This document shows, one piece after another, positions 53,987 through 63,510 of a DNA stretch of 64,000 nucleotides. The position numbers and the translations under genes were made by a program. Below the pieces are notes generated by a model. That model searched no databases. It was not told where the DNA came from and was given only the letters and a program-made list of their open reading frames with translations. The DNA is taken from the NCBI RefSeq assembly GCF_042434915.1, contig NZ_CP170198.1, forward strand, positions 558,001 to 622,000. The letters are read 5' to 3'. Source of the stretch: Aquimarina sp042434915 (GTDB lineage: Bacteria; Bacteroidota; Bacteroidia; Flavobacteriales; Flavobacteriaceae). Position 1 is the first letter of the stretch; each line of letters opens with the position of its first letter.

Positions 53987-55968
53987 GATTACTTTTAGTA
54001 CTTACATTATTTAGTCTATCCTTTACAGGAGTCAATTCTCAAACTTTTGATCCAATAAAGTGGACATCAGGAGTAATAAAAGAATCTGATACAATCTATA
54101 CATTATATTTTGAGGCTACTTTAGACAAAGGTTGGCATTTGTATTCTCAACGCGTTGCAGATACTGATGAAATTGCTCCTACACCAACAGAGTTTTCATT
54201 TACAGCATCTCCAGAAAAGTACCAACTACTTGGAGAGACGATAGAACCAGAAGGGATTGAAAAATTTGATAAGATATTTGAGATGGATATCAAATATTTT
54301 GAAGAAAAGGCTCGATTCACACAAAAAATTAAAATTCTTGATTCCGATTTGAATAGAATCTCTGCAGAGGTGTTTTTTGCAATTTGCGATGATGTTCGTT
54401 GTTTGGCTCCAGATACGGTTGTATTTGAGTTTATCTTAAATCCAAATACTACTATATCAGATTCACAAAGTAATACAGTTACGCTTACCGATACAGATAT
54501 CAATAAAACCAAAGCGCTTAAGTTACCAATAAAACAAACAGAAACATTTTTACAAGATACGACAGAGGAAAAAAGCTACGTGAGCATTTTTATCTTAGGT
54601 TTTTTAGGAGGTTTAATAGCATTGTTAACACCCTGCGTTTTTCCTATGATACCCTTAACAGTTTCGTTTTTTACTAAAGGATCACAAAACCGTAACAAAG
54701 GAGTGTTTAATGCAATTTTATACGGAGTTTTTATTTTTGTAATCTATGTGCTCTTAAGTTTACCTTTTCATTTATTAGATTCGGTAGATCCCGAGATCCT
54801 AAATACGATTTCTACGAATGTGATATTGAATTGTATATTCTTTATCATATTCATTGTTTTTGCTATTTCATTTTTCGGCTATTTTGAAATAACCTTACCT
54901 GCTTCTTGGAGCACTAGTTTAGATCAAAAAGCAAGTAGCATAGGTGGTACTGTAGGGATCTTTTTTATGGCACTAACACTTGCTTTAGTATCTTTTTCGT
55001 GTACTGGTCCGATTTTGGGTTCACTATTAGGGGGATCTTTAAGTAGTGATGGTGGAGCGCTTCAACTTAGTTTTGGTATGGGAGGCTTTGGTTTGGCTTT
55101 GGCTTTGCCCTTTGCCTTATTCGCCTTATTTCCTAATTGGCTAAACTCCTTACCAAAAAGTGGCGGTTGGCTTAATACAGTAAAGGTAGTGCTAGGCTTT
55201 ATTGAACTCGCATTGGCTTTTAAATTTTTGTCAAATGCAGACCTAGTAGAACATTGGGGAATATTAAAGAGAGAGATTTTTATAGGAATATGGATTTTAA
55301 TTGGAATTGCTTTGGCTTTATATCTTTTTGGTAAAATAAGGTTTCCACATGATGGACCCAAGCAAAAATTGAGCAGGATGCGAAAAACTCTTGGTATGGG
55401 GGTTTTAATTTTTGTAGTTTATCTGCTCCCAGGGTTAACTAATACGACTTATGCTAATTTAAAACTACTGAGTGGTTTCCCTCCACCATTGTTTTATAGT
55501 GTTTACGATAAAGAATCACATGGCCCCTTGGGACTTAACGCATATACAGATTTTTATAAAGGTTTAGCTGCAGCCAAAGCAGAGAATAAACCTATGATTA
55601 TTGATTTTACTGGTTGGGCCTGTGTTAACTGTCGTAAAATGGAAGAACAAGTTTGGAGTCATCCAGACGTTATGGAAATTTTGAAAAATGAATATATTCT
55701 TATTTCACTTTATGTAGATGACAGAGAAACATTGTCTGCTTCCGAACAATTCAATTACATAAAATCTAATGGGAGCTTAAAGCGTATAAAAACTGTTGGT
55801 GATAAATGGGCTACGTTTCAAACCATAAACTTTAAAAATAATTCACAACCTTTTTATGTACTTCTTGATAGTGATTTAAACATGCTTGCAGCTACAGTGG
55901 GATACACTCCTGATATTCAGGAGTATTTAAAATGGTTGAAAAAAGGATTGACAAATGTCATACAGTAG
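53983..55968 (+). CDS. dsbD: DsbD, thiol:disulphide interchange protein
   Basis: A 661-residue protein with all three DsbD domains. A signal peptide (to about residue 20) precedes the alpha domain with Cys135 and Cys140. The membrane domain (about 200-490, eight helices) has Cys218 in LTPCVFPMIPLT and Cys340 in FSCTGPILGS. The C-terminal thioredoxin domain has GWACVNC with Cys547 and Cys550. It moves electrons from cytoplasmic thioredoxin to the periplasm. Overlaps tilS by ATGA. Confidence 0.94.
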   Translation: MRLLLVLTLFSLSFTGVNSQTFDPIKWTSGVIKESDTIYTLYFEATLDKGWHLYSQRVADTDEIAPTPTEFSFTASPEKYQLLGETIEPEGIEKFDKIFEMDIKYFEEKARFTQKIKILDSDLNRISAEVFFAICDDVRCLAPDTVVFEFILNPNTTISDSQSNTVTLTDTDINKTKALKLPIKQTETFLQDTTEEKSYVSIFILGFLGGLIALLTPCVFPMIPLTVSFFTKGSQNRNKGVFNAILYGVFIFVIYVLLSLPFHLLDSVDPEILNTISTNVILNCIFFIIFIVFAISFFGYFEITLPASWSTSLDQKASSIGGTVGIFFMALTLALVSFSCTGPILGSLLGGSLSSDGGALQLSFGMGGFGLALALPFALFALFPNWLNSLPKSGGWLNTVKVVLGFIELALAFKFLSNADLVEHWGILKREIFIGIWILIGIALALYLFGKIRFPHDGPKQKLSRMRKTLGMGVLIFVVYLLPGLTNTTYANLKLLSGFPPPLFYSVYDKESHGPLGLNAYTDFYKGLAAAKAENKPMIIDFTGWACVNCRKMEEQVWSHPDVMEILKNEYILISLYVDDRETLSASEQFNYIKSNGSLKRIKTVGDKWATFQTINFKNNSQPFYVLLDSDLNMLAATVGYTPDIQEYLKWLKKGLTNVIQ

Positions 55969-56002
55969 GATTGTAAGAATGTGTTAAAATCTCCTTAAAA
56001 TA

Positions 56003-56027
56003 ACTGTAGGCATACAGTCATTTTTTT
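56003..56027 (+). terminator. possible weak terminator after dsbD
   Basis: ACTGT and ACAGT form a 5-bp stem with a 6-base loop, followed by CATTTTTTT. Only weak support. Confidence 0.35.
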
Positions 56028-56056
56028 ATCTTCAACATCGAACTAAACATATTTAG

Positions 56057-57907
56057 ATGCAACTATTAAAACATTCCATAATAGTAGGGTTATCCCTGCT
56101 ATTATCATTTACATCCATTGCTCAACAAGCAGATAATTATGATGTAAAAGCCCAGTACACTAAGACAGAAGTTGATATCGCTATGCGAGATGGTATCAAA
56201 CTTCATACGACAATTTACAGTCCTAAGGACACTTCAAAAAAATACCCTATTTTAATGCATCGTACGCCATATAGCTCAAAGCCCTATGGTGCAGATCAAT
56301 TTAGATCTAAAATAGGACCTAATGAATTTTTGATGAAGGAGGGAAATATTATCGTGTATCAAGATGTTCGAGGACGTTGGATGAGTGAGGGTAAGTATGA
56401 CAACATGCGAGCATACATTCCTAATAAAAAGGGAAAGCAAGTAGATGAAGCTAGTGATACCTATGATACTATAGAATGGTTGATAAATAATGTAGAGAAC
56501 ACCAATAAAAAAGTTGGAGTTTGGGGGATATCATATCCTGGATTTTATGCTACATATTCTCTACTTGATGCCCACCCTGCATTAAAAGCAGTTTCACCAC
56601 AGGCATGTATTGGCGATTTCTTCTTTGATGATTTTCATCATAATGGAGCTTATTTGTTAAGTTATTGGAGAGCCACTGCGGTATTTGGTTACCAAAAAGA
56701 AGAACCTGTTAAGGAGAGTTGGTATGAATTTCCAAAACTAGAGAGTCAAGATCAATATCAATTTTTTCTGGATGCAGGACCTTTAAGTACTTTAGATCAA
56801 TATTATAAAGAAGACAACGAATTTTGGACACAACTTAAGGAACATCCCAATTATGATGAATTCTGGCAGAAAAGAGGTATTATACAGCACTTAAAAGATA
56901 TCAAACCGGCAGTGATGGTTGTAGGCGGACTTTTTGATGCAGAAGATCTATATGGTCCTTTTGAAACCTATAAAAATATTGAAAAGAAAAGCGATAATTA
57001 CAATATAATGGTTTTTGGACCTTGGAGTCATGGTGATTGGGCACGAACAAAAAAACGTCAAGCCGTTGGTAATGTATATTTTGGAGATGACATCTCTTTA
57101 AATTATCAGAAGAATATAGAAACAAAATTTTTTAATAACTTTCTTAAAGGCGAGGGTACTGCTAATACAGGACTTTCTGAAATCCAAATATTTGACACGG
57201 GTAAGAAAGAATGGAACTCTTTTGAAGTTTGGCCTCCAAAATCATCAGTAAAGAAAACGTTATATTTAAGTAACGATCAGAAATTAAAAGAAAAAGCTGG
57301 AGAGGGAGCGGTAGATTTCATTAGTGATCCAGCAAAGCCAGTACCGTACTCTGAGGATATAAAGATGGTTTTTACACCGCGTAAATATATGACAGATGAT
57401 CAGCGATTTGCGGCAAGACGTCCTGATGTTTTAGTTTTTGAAACTTCAGTACTAAAAGAAGATATGACACTCTCGGGAGAAATTTTAGCAAAATTGCAAG
57501 TAGCTACTACAGGTACAGATGCTGATTGGGTGGTTAAAATAATTGATGTTTATCCAAACGATGTCAAGGATACTGAAGAAACTCAGGATCATTTAAAAAT
57601 GAGTAACTATCATATGATGGTTAGAAGCGAGGTAATGAGAGGAAGATTTAGAAATGGTTTTGAAAAGCCAGAACCTTTTGAGCCTAATAAAAAGACTGCG
57701 GTCACTATCAAACTTCAGGATGTTCATCATACCTTTAAAAAAGGTCATAAAATGCAAGTACAAGTACAAAGCACTTGGTTTCCACTAATAGATAGGAATC
57801 CACAAACTTTTGTGCCGAATATTTTTAAAGCAAGTGCTTCAGACTTTACTAAACAAACACATACAATTTATCATGACTCATCTATCGAGTTTACGATGCA
57901 TAACTAA
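56057..57907 (+). CDS. exported CocE/NonD-family acyl hydrolase (X-Pro dipeptidyl-peptidase type)
   Basis: A 616-residue serine hydrolase with signal peptide (MQLLKHSIIVGLSLLLSFTS, cleavage near SIAQ). The alpha/beta-hydrolase domain (about 30-360) has the nucleophile Ser159 in VWGISYPGFY, Asp in GGLFDAEDLYGPF, and His in FGPWSHGDW. The C-terminal jelly-roll domain (about 380-616) holds KMQVQVQSTWFPLIDRNPQ. Probably cleaves peptides or esters in the periplasm or outside. It is 14 bp upstream of the DUF885 gene, so both act likely in peptide use. Confidence 0.92.
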   Translation: MQLLKHSIIVGLSLLLSFTSIAQQADNYDVKAQYTKTEVDIAMRDGIKLHTTIYSPKDTSKKYPILMHRTPYSSKPYGADQFRSKIGPNEFLMKEGNIIVYQDVRGRWMSEGKYDNMRAYIPNKKGKQVDEASDTYDTIEWLINNVENTNKKVGVWGISYPGFYATYSLLDAHPALKAVSPQACIGDFFFDDFHHNGAYLLSYWRATAVFGYQKEEPVKESWYEFPKLESQDQYQFFLDAGPLSTLDQYYKEDNEFWTQLKEHPNYDEFWQKRGIIQHLKDIKPAVMVVGGLFDAEDLYGPFETYKNIEKKSDNYNIMVFGPWSHGDWARTKKRQAVGNVYFGDDISLNYQKNIETKFFNNFLKGEGTANTGLSEIQIFDTGKKEWNSFEVWPPKSSVKKTLYLSNDQKLKEKAGEGAVDFISDPAKPVPYSEDIKMVFTPRKYMTDDQRFAARRPDVLVFETSVLKEDMTLSGEILAKLQVATTGTDADWVVKIIDVYPNDVKDTEETQDHLKMSNYHMMVRSEVMRGRFRNGFEKPEPFEPNKKTAVTIKLQDVHHTFKKGHKMQVQVQSTWFPLIDRNPQTFVPNIFKASASDFTKQTHTIYHDSSIEFTMHN

Positions 57908-57921
57908 CCTAATTTTAGATC

Positions 57922-59784
57922 ATGAATAAAATAATAGCAGGTAGCTTACTCTTATTAATAGTCACAATAATAAGTTGTAAAGACAAAGTAGCAACCGAAA
58001 ATACAGAGGTTCTCAACGAAAAAGAAATAGCTCAATACTCTCAAAAATTAAATGCTTGGTTTGAGGAGCAATTTCAAATCGAATTGGCAGATTCACCTAT
58101 GATGCAAACATATCTTGGTGTAAAAACTGATGATTATGGTAAATGGGATGATATTTCAAATCAGAAAGAGGTAAAAGAATTAGAAAGAACAAAACAACGT
58201 CTTGCCTACCTTAAAGATTCTGTCGCTATAAATAAATTAGATAAAGCAACCTTATTGAGTTATACCTTATTTAAGCAAAATCTAGAAAATGATATCGAAG
58301 ATTTTGAGTATCGCTTTTATACGTATCCCGTAAATCAAATGCACGGTATGCAAGCAGAAATTCCTGCATTTTTGATTAATATGCATAGTATTGCAGATAC
58401 AACAGATGCCAATGCCTACATTTCAAGACTAACCAAATTAGATGCACTATTTGGTCAATTAGTTGAAAATCTAAAAATTAGAGAGAAAAATGGAATTTTA
58501 CCTCCTAAGTTTGTTTTTACGAAAGTATTAGGCGATAGTAAAAATATCATTACAGGTAAACCATTTGATAATTCTAAAGAAGAAAGTACTTTACTTAGCG
58601 ATTTTAAAAATAAACTGAAGACCTTAGAATTAGAGAAAGAAAAAGAAAGTGCTTACATTAAAAGAGCCGAAAAAGCTTTAATGACTAGCGTAAAACCAGC
58701 TTATGAAAAGCTAATTGTCATGCTAGAGGATCAACAACAACGAGCTACGACAGATGATGGTGCGTGGAAATTTCCTAAAGGAGAAGCTTTCTATAATAAA
58801 GCTTTGAAACGCACTACTACAACAGATATGACAGCTAATGAAATCCATGAATTAGGACTTAAAGAGGTATCTCGCATCCATAAAGAGATGAAAGATATCA
58901 TGAAGCAAGTGGGTTTCAAAGGTACGTTACAAGATTTCTTTAAATTCATGAAAGAAGATAGTCAATTTTACTACGCAAATACAGAAGAAGGTAAGAAAGC
59001 ATATCTCGATGAAGCTAAAGAACTTATAAATACAATGAAAGGTAGATTGGATGAGTTATTTATAACAAAGCCAAAAGCCGATATCGTTGTAAAAGCTGTA
59101 GAGCCGTTTAGAGAAAAAAGTGCTGGTAAAGCTTTTTATCAAAGAGGAACCCCAGATGGTTCGCGTCCAGGAACGTACTATGCCAACTTATATGATATGG
59201 AGGCTATGCCAAAATATCAAATGGAAGCCCTAGCATATCATGAAGGAATCCCTGGGCATCATATGCAAATTTCAATAGCACAAGAGTTAGAGAATATTCC
59301 GAAATTCAGAAAATTTGGTGGTTATACAGCTTATATCGAGGGTTGGGGATTATACAATGAATTTTTACCCAAAGAGATCGGAATGTACAGTGATCCTTAT
59401 TCAGATTTTGGACGTTTGGCGATGGAGCTTTGGAGAGCGTGTCGTTTGGTTGTAGATACTGGTATTCATGCAAAGAAGTGGACTCGTGAAGCTGGTATTA
59501 AATATTATGTAGAGAATACTCCAAATGCAGAAAGTGATGCGATCAAAATGGTAGAACGCCATATTGTAATGCCAAGTCAGGCAACTGCGTACAAAATCGG
59601 AATGATCAAAATACTTGCATTACGTAAAATGTCTAAAGAAAAGCTGGGAGATAAATTTGATATTCGTGAATTTCATGATGTAGTTTTGACAAATGGAGCA
59701 TTACCATTGAATGTATTAGAACAACTGGTAAATGATTGGATTGACAAAACATTAGCATCAAAGGACATAAAAGAAAACGTATAA
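57922..59784 (+). CDS. DUF885-family metallopeptidase-like lipoprotein
   Basis: A 620-residue lipoprotein with lipobox IISC (Cys19). The DUF885 domain has the zinc-like motif YHEGIPGHHMQ with His440, Glu441 and a second His pair 446-447, then IEGWGLYNEF and the C-terminal VMPSQATAYKIGMIKI. The layout recalls M3/M32-like peptidases with a variant HExxxxHH. It is predicted to degrade peptides in the envelope. Probably one transcript with the CocE-like gene. Confidence 0.9.
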   Translation: MNKIIAGSLLLLIVTIISCKDKVATENTEVLNEKEIAQYSQKLNAWFEEQFQIELADSPMMQTYLGVKTDDYGKWDDISNQKEVKELERTKQRLAYLKDSVAINKLDKATLLSYTLFKQNLENDIEDFEYRFYTYPVNQMHGMQAEIPAFLINMHSIADTTDANAYISRLTKLDALFGQLVENLKIREKNGILPPKFVFTKVLGDSKNIITGKPFDNSKEESTLLSDFKNKLKTLELEKEKESAYIKRAEKALMTSVKPAYEKLIVMLEDQQQRATTDDGAWKFPKGEAFYNKALKRTTTTDMTANEIHELGLKEVSRIHKEMKDIMKQVGFKGTLQDFFKFMKEDSQFYYANTEEGKKAYLDEAKELINTMKGRLDELFITKPKADIVVKAVEPFREKSAGKAFYQRGTPDGSRPGTYYANLYDMEAMPKYQMEALAYHEGIPGHHMQISIAQELENIPKFRKFGGYTAYIEGWGLYNEFLPKEIGMYSDPYSDFGRLAMELWRACRLVVDTGIHAKKWTREAGIKYYVENTPNAESDAIKMVERHIVMPSQATAYKIGMIKILALRKMSKEKLGDKFDIREFHDVVLTNGALPLNVLEQLVNDWIDKTLASKDIKENV

Positions 59785-59808
59785 TGTTGTTTTTTATAGT
59801 ATCTACAG

Positions 59809-59834
59809 AAAAGAGGTCTTAAGTGACCTCTTTT
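59809..59834. terminator. bidirectional terminator between the DUF885 gene and the HlyD gene
   Basis: AAAAGAGGTC (59809-59818) and GACCTCTTTT (59825-59834) form a 10-bp stem with loop TTAAGT and T-rich ends on both strands. The HlyD stop codon abuts it. Confidence 0.88.
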
Positions 59835-61127
59835 TTATTTATTTAATAAATTTCTGAATTGATAAAAGAAGCGTTCAATAAGCCGTAGATCCTCTGTTAT
59901 GATTTCGACAACACCACGCATTTCTTGTTTAAATACTATTTCTTTACCATAGGATGTAACCAAAGTATCAGGTAACTCTACATCGATAAGATATAAGCCT
60001 TCTGTATTAGGTAAGAGAGAGATACTTTTGACGGTGCCTGTAAGCATACCAAATTCATTATCTGGATAATTTTCTAATTTAATATTGGCTACCTGTCCTA
60101 CTTTAATTTTACCAGAATTTTGGGTTGGTGCTTTTATTTTTGCTATATAAGAAGAGTCCTCGGCAGGTATTATAATAAAGACTAAATCTCCCGCAGTTAC
60201 ATTTTGATTTACAGTCCAGTAATTTAAAAAAGAAACATGTCCATGAATGTTGGATTGAAGCACGTATTGTTGTTCCCAATCTTTTATGCTTTTTTTAAGT
60301 TGATCAAAAGCTTGTAGCACACGTTTGTAAAGTGCAATTTCTTCTTTTCGCTGATTAATCTTTGTTCCTTTAGAAGTTTTGGTTGCATTACTTATACTTT
60401 CAGTAATTTGAGATAATTGAACATTATTACTCTCATAATTTCTTTTAGTTTGTAAAAAATCAAGCTCCTTATTCTCGTACTCCTGAGCAGAAATAACTCC
60501 TTTGGTGAAAAGGTTTTTTTGACGTTCTAATTCCTTTTTCTTAAAATCTAACTCAGCTTTATTAATATTTTTTTGAGCTTTTAAGCTCTCTAATCTACGA
60601 TACAATTCAGATAATGAGATTTTGTTAGCTAAAGCTTCATTAGAGTAGGGTTGCAATTCTTGATTGAGTATGTACTCAGAATAACTATTCTCAAAAAGCG
60701 CAAAACTTGTTTCAATATCGCCTAAAAATAAAACTGGCAGTTCCTCAATCGGAAAATAAAACCCTTCTTTTTTTATACTAATCGTATCGATAATGGATTG
60801 TAATAAAAATACATCTTTATAATTGGCATTGTTTTGTAGTATGGCTAAGGGGGTGAGTTCTGGTACAAGTTGTCCGTCTTTTACCAAAATTGCTTCTAGT
60901 TTACCCGTTACTTTTGCGTATTCTTTTTGTGGTGGTATTTGAGTGGTGATTATAGCCTCTGCTGGGATTACATCTGGATATTTAATTAACCAAGATAAAA
61001 AGAGCAGTAAGAGTACAAGTACTAGAATAAGACCATTGCCCCAACGTATCATCCAGTGCGGTACTCTGGTCAGTATTTCTTGAACCTCTTCACTTCGTAA
61101 TTGTATAGTATCTAACTGTTCAGACAT
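59835..61127 (-). CDS. HlyD-family membrane-fusion protein of a type I/peptide exporter
   Basis: A 430-residue adaptor: one N-terminal membrane helix (about 29-48, GLILVLVLLLLFLSWLI), a lipoyl-like strand pair (EAIITTQIPPQKEYAKVTGKLEAILVKDGQL), a coiled coil (about 165-270, LYRRLESLKAQKNINKAEL, EYENKELDFLQTKRNYESN) and a beta-barrel end with VFKQEMRGVVEIITEDLRLIER. It links an inner-membrane ABC exporter to an outer-membrane channel. It lies 19 bp after the C39 ABC gene, same strand, and so forms an operon. No TolC-like gene is in the window. Confidence 0.92.
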   Translation of the reverse strand: MSEQLDTIQLRSEEVQEILTRVPHWMIRWGNGLILVLVLLLLFLSWLIKYPDVIPAEAIITTQIPPQKEYAKVTGKLEAILVKDGQLVPELTPLAILQNNANYKDVFLLQSIIDTISIKKEGFYFPIEELPVLFLGDIETSFALFENSYSEYILNQELQPYSNEALANKISLSELYRRLESLKAQKNINKAELDFKKKELERQKNLFTKGVISAQEYENKELDFLQTKRNYESNNVQLSQITESISNATKTSKGTKINQRKEEIALYKRVLQAFDQLKKSIKDWEQQYVLQSNIHGHVSFLNYWTVNQNVTAGDLVFIIIPAEDSSYIAKIKAPTQNSGKIKVGQVANIKLENYPDNEFGMLTGTVKSISLLPNTEGLYLIDVELPDTLVTSYGKEIVFKQEMRGVVEIITEDLRLIERFFYQFRNLLNK

Positions 61128-61146
61128 TTTTCTTGGGCTTTAGCAA

Positions 61147-63351
61147 TTAATTTCCTAATTCGAGTTGATTTTTAACTAAATTGAAGTAGTTTCCTTTTTT
61201 TGCTATTAATTCTTGATGATTTCCCACCTCTACAATATGCCCATGCTCGAGAACTACAATTTTATGTGCATTTTTTACAGTACTTAGTCGATGTGCAATT
61301 ACCATTACTGTTTTATTTTCAAAAAAACGGTCGAGCTTCTCCATAATTACTTTTTCATTATTTGCATCCAAAGCTGAGGTTGCTTCATCAAAAAACAGAA
61401 ATTTAGGGTCTTTATATACAGCTCTAGCTATAAATAATCTTTGTTTTTGTCCAGTACTTAAACCCACACCCTCCATTCCGATTTTTGTATTGTAGGATAG
61501 CGGAAGCGATTCGATAAACTCTTGTATATTGGCAACATCTACCGCATGAGCTAATTTCTTTTTGTCTATATAATCGTCTCCTACCGCTATATTATTAGCA
61601 ATTGTATCGTTAAAAATATAGCCCTCTTGCATCACTACTCCAAATTGATCACGCCAAGATTTTTGAGAGATGTTTTGTAAATCAAAGGATCCTAAGAATA
61701 TTTTACCATTATTAGGTTCATAAAATTTTAATAGCAACTTCATCAACGTGGTTTTACCACTTCCACTTACCCCAACAATTGCAGTAATTTTATTTGCAGG
61801 AATAGTTAAACTCAGATTTTCTAGTACGGGCTGATCACTGCCTACATATCTAAAGTCTAAGTTTTTAATAGTGAATCCAACATCGTTGGGTATATCTTTA
61901 ATTTTTTCATTTTTTGAAACTTCTTCATCTTCTTTATTATGTATTTCGCCTAGACGTTCAAGTGATATTTGAGCATCTTGTAATTCTCTTAAAAAATTAA
62001 TGAATTGAGTGATTGGCGCATTTAATTGACCCACAATTGAAGTAATTGCGAGCATCATACCCAGCGTTATCTCACCATCAATAACAAGTTTGGCAGAGAA
62101 TACAGTGATTAATATATTTTTAAGCTCATTGATAAAAGCAGAACCTACACTTTGGTATTGCTCCAACGCTAAGTTTTCTACAGAAATTCTAAATAATTTT
62201 GCTTGTACAAATTCCCAGTTCCATCGCTTTCGTTTTTCGGCATTATGCAATTTAATTTCTTGCATACCATTAACTAATTCTATCACTTTACTTTGTTCTT
62301 CGCTTATTTGTGAAAAACGTTTGTAATCAAGCTTTTTACGTTTTTTGAAAAACAGTAAAACCCACGAAAAATACAAAATACTTCCGATAGCAAAAATCCC
62401 AAAAATAGCCAGACTGTAGTAGATTAATACAATGCTAAACACTAAGAGGTTCACAAGCGAAAAAAGTACATTTAAGGATGACATGGTCAAAATACGCTCA
62501 ATTCGTTTATGATCATTGATACGTTGTAACAAATCACCTGTCATTTTTACATCAAAATAAGAAATTGGTAAATTCATTAATTTGATAAAAAAGTCCGAGA
62601 TTAACGAGATGTTGATTCGTGTACTTAAGTGAAGCAAAATCCAGCTTCGTAAAACATCAATAAGTGTGCGACCAATAAATAAGGAAAGCATTGCAATTAA
62701 AACCAAGTATACAAAATTGATATCTTGATTTTTTATACCTACATCAACAATACTCTGCGTAAGAAATGGAGTAATTAACTGTAGTAAACTACCTGCTGTT
62801 AAACCGAGTATAAGCTGATAAATAAATTTACGATACTGTATAACATATTTGGATATGAACTTGAAACCAAATTTTTCCTTTTCATCCTCTATAGCATCCG
62901 AATAAAAGTTGGGCGTAGGTTCTATTAGCAGGGCTACACCTTCTTCGGTACTTTCATTAGCATTGTTGCCTATCCAGGCAGCTATAAATTCTTCTTTGGT
63001 ATAGGTTATTAAACCATGAGCAGGATCAGATACATAAATAGTGACCGATCCATTTCTAAAAGTTTTAATTTTATAAACTACAACATAATGGACTTTTTTC
63101 CAATGCACTATGCAGGGTAGCGGAGCTTCTTTTAATTGGTTTAAAGAAAGCTTCACTCCTAAAGACCTAAATCCAATTTTTTCTACAGCTTCACTTAAGC
63201 CTAATAACGAACTTCCTTCTCTGGTGGTTTCACTTAACATTCGCAGATTAGCGGTATTGAGGACACGACCGTAGTGTTTTGCAATAATTTTTATACAAGT
63301 GGGACCGCAATCTTTAGATTCAGCTTGTTTGTAAAATGGAAATTTTGCCAT
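61147..63351 (-). CDS. C39-peptidase-containing ABC exporter (bacteriocin/peptide type)
   Basis: A 734-residue protein. The N-terminal C39 peptidase (1-140) keeps its catalytic residues: Gln9 and Cys15 in YKQAESKDCGPTC, His88 in VHYVVVY and Asp109 in VSDPAHG. The membrane domain (about 165-440) is followed by the ATPase (about 480-734) with GVSGSGKTT, LSTGQKQRLFIARA (Thr in place of the second Ser/Gly of the signature) and LFFDEATSALD. It should cut double-glycine leaders and export the peptides. No such precursor is visible within the window. The HlyD gene follows in the same operon. Confidence 0.93.
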   Translation of the reverse strand: MAKFPFYKQAESKDCGPTCIKIIAKHYGRVLNTANLRMLSETTREGSSLLGLSEAVEKIGFRSLGVKLSLNQLKEAPLPCIVHWKKVHYVVVYKIKTFRNGSVTIYVSDPAHGLITYTKEEFIAAWIGNNANESTEEGVALLIEPTPNFYSDAIEDEKEKFGFKFISKYVIQYRKFIYQLILGLTAGSLLQLITPFLTQSIVDVGIKNQDINFVYLVLIAMLSLFIGRTLIDVLRSWILLHLSTRINISLISDFFIKLMNLPISYFDVKMTGDLLQRINDHKRIERILTMSSLNVLFSLVNLLVFSIVLIYYSLAIFGIFAIGSILYFSWVLLFFKKRKKLDYKRFSQISEEQSKVIELVNGMQEIKLHNAEKRKRWNWEFVQAKLFRISVENLALEQYQSVGSAFINELKNILITVFSAKLVIDGEITLGMMLAITSIVGQLNAPITQFINFLRELQDAQISLERLGEIHNKEDEEVSKNEKIKDIPNDVGFTIKNLDFRYVGSDQPVLENLSLTIPANKITAIVGVSGSGKTTLMKLLLKFYEPNNGKIFLGSFDLQNISQKSWRDQFGVVMQEGYIFNDTIANNIAVGDDYIDKKKLAHAVDVANIQEFIESLPLSYNTKIGMEGVGLSTGQKQRLFIARAVYKDPKFLFFDEATSALDANNEKVIMEKLDRFFENKTVMVIAHRLSTVKNAHKIVVLEHGHIVEVGNHQELIAKKGNYFNLVKNQLELGN

Positions 63352-63395
63352 TAAGCGAAATGAGTTAAGTTGGTTTTAATTAAAATTTAAGTGTA

Positions 63396-63428
63396 CAAAG
63401 TAAGAAATTTCAATTGAATCTACTACAA
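63396..63428 (-). promoter_or_regulatory. possible promoter of the exporter operon
   Basis: On the reverse strand TTG (63426-63428) lies 22 bp before TTACTTTG (63396-63403), one mismatch from TAnnTTTG. It lies 45 bp before the ATG at 63351. Confidence 0.3.
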
Positions 63429-63453
63429 GTCATGTATAGGAAACATGTCTAAA

Positions 63454-63488
63454 AACCAAAAGAAGCACATAAAGCGCTTCTTTTGGTT
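63454..63488 (-). terminator. terminator of the GH13 gene
   Basis: AACCAAAAGAAGC (63454-63466) and GCTTCTTTTGGTT (63476-63488) form a perfect 13-bp stem; on the reverse strand GGTTTTTAG follows. It is 22 bp after the amylase stop. Confidence 0.88.
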
Positions 63489-63510
63489 ATAATAAGATAA
63501 GACTAATTAT

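Noticed and set aside
63431..63447. CATGT...ACATG inverted repeat upstream of the exporter operon
   Set aside because: Five-base arms in AT-rich DNA; no second copy or known operator match.
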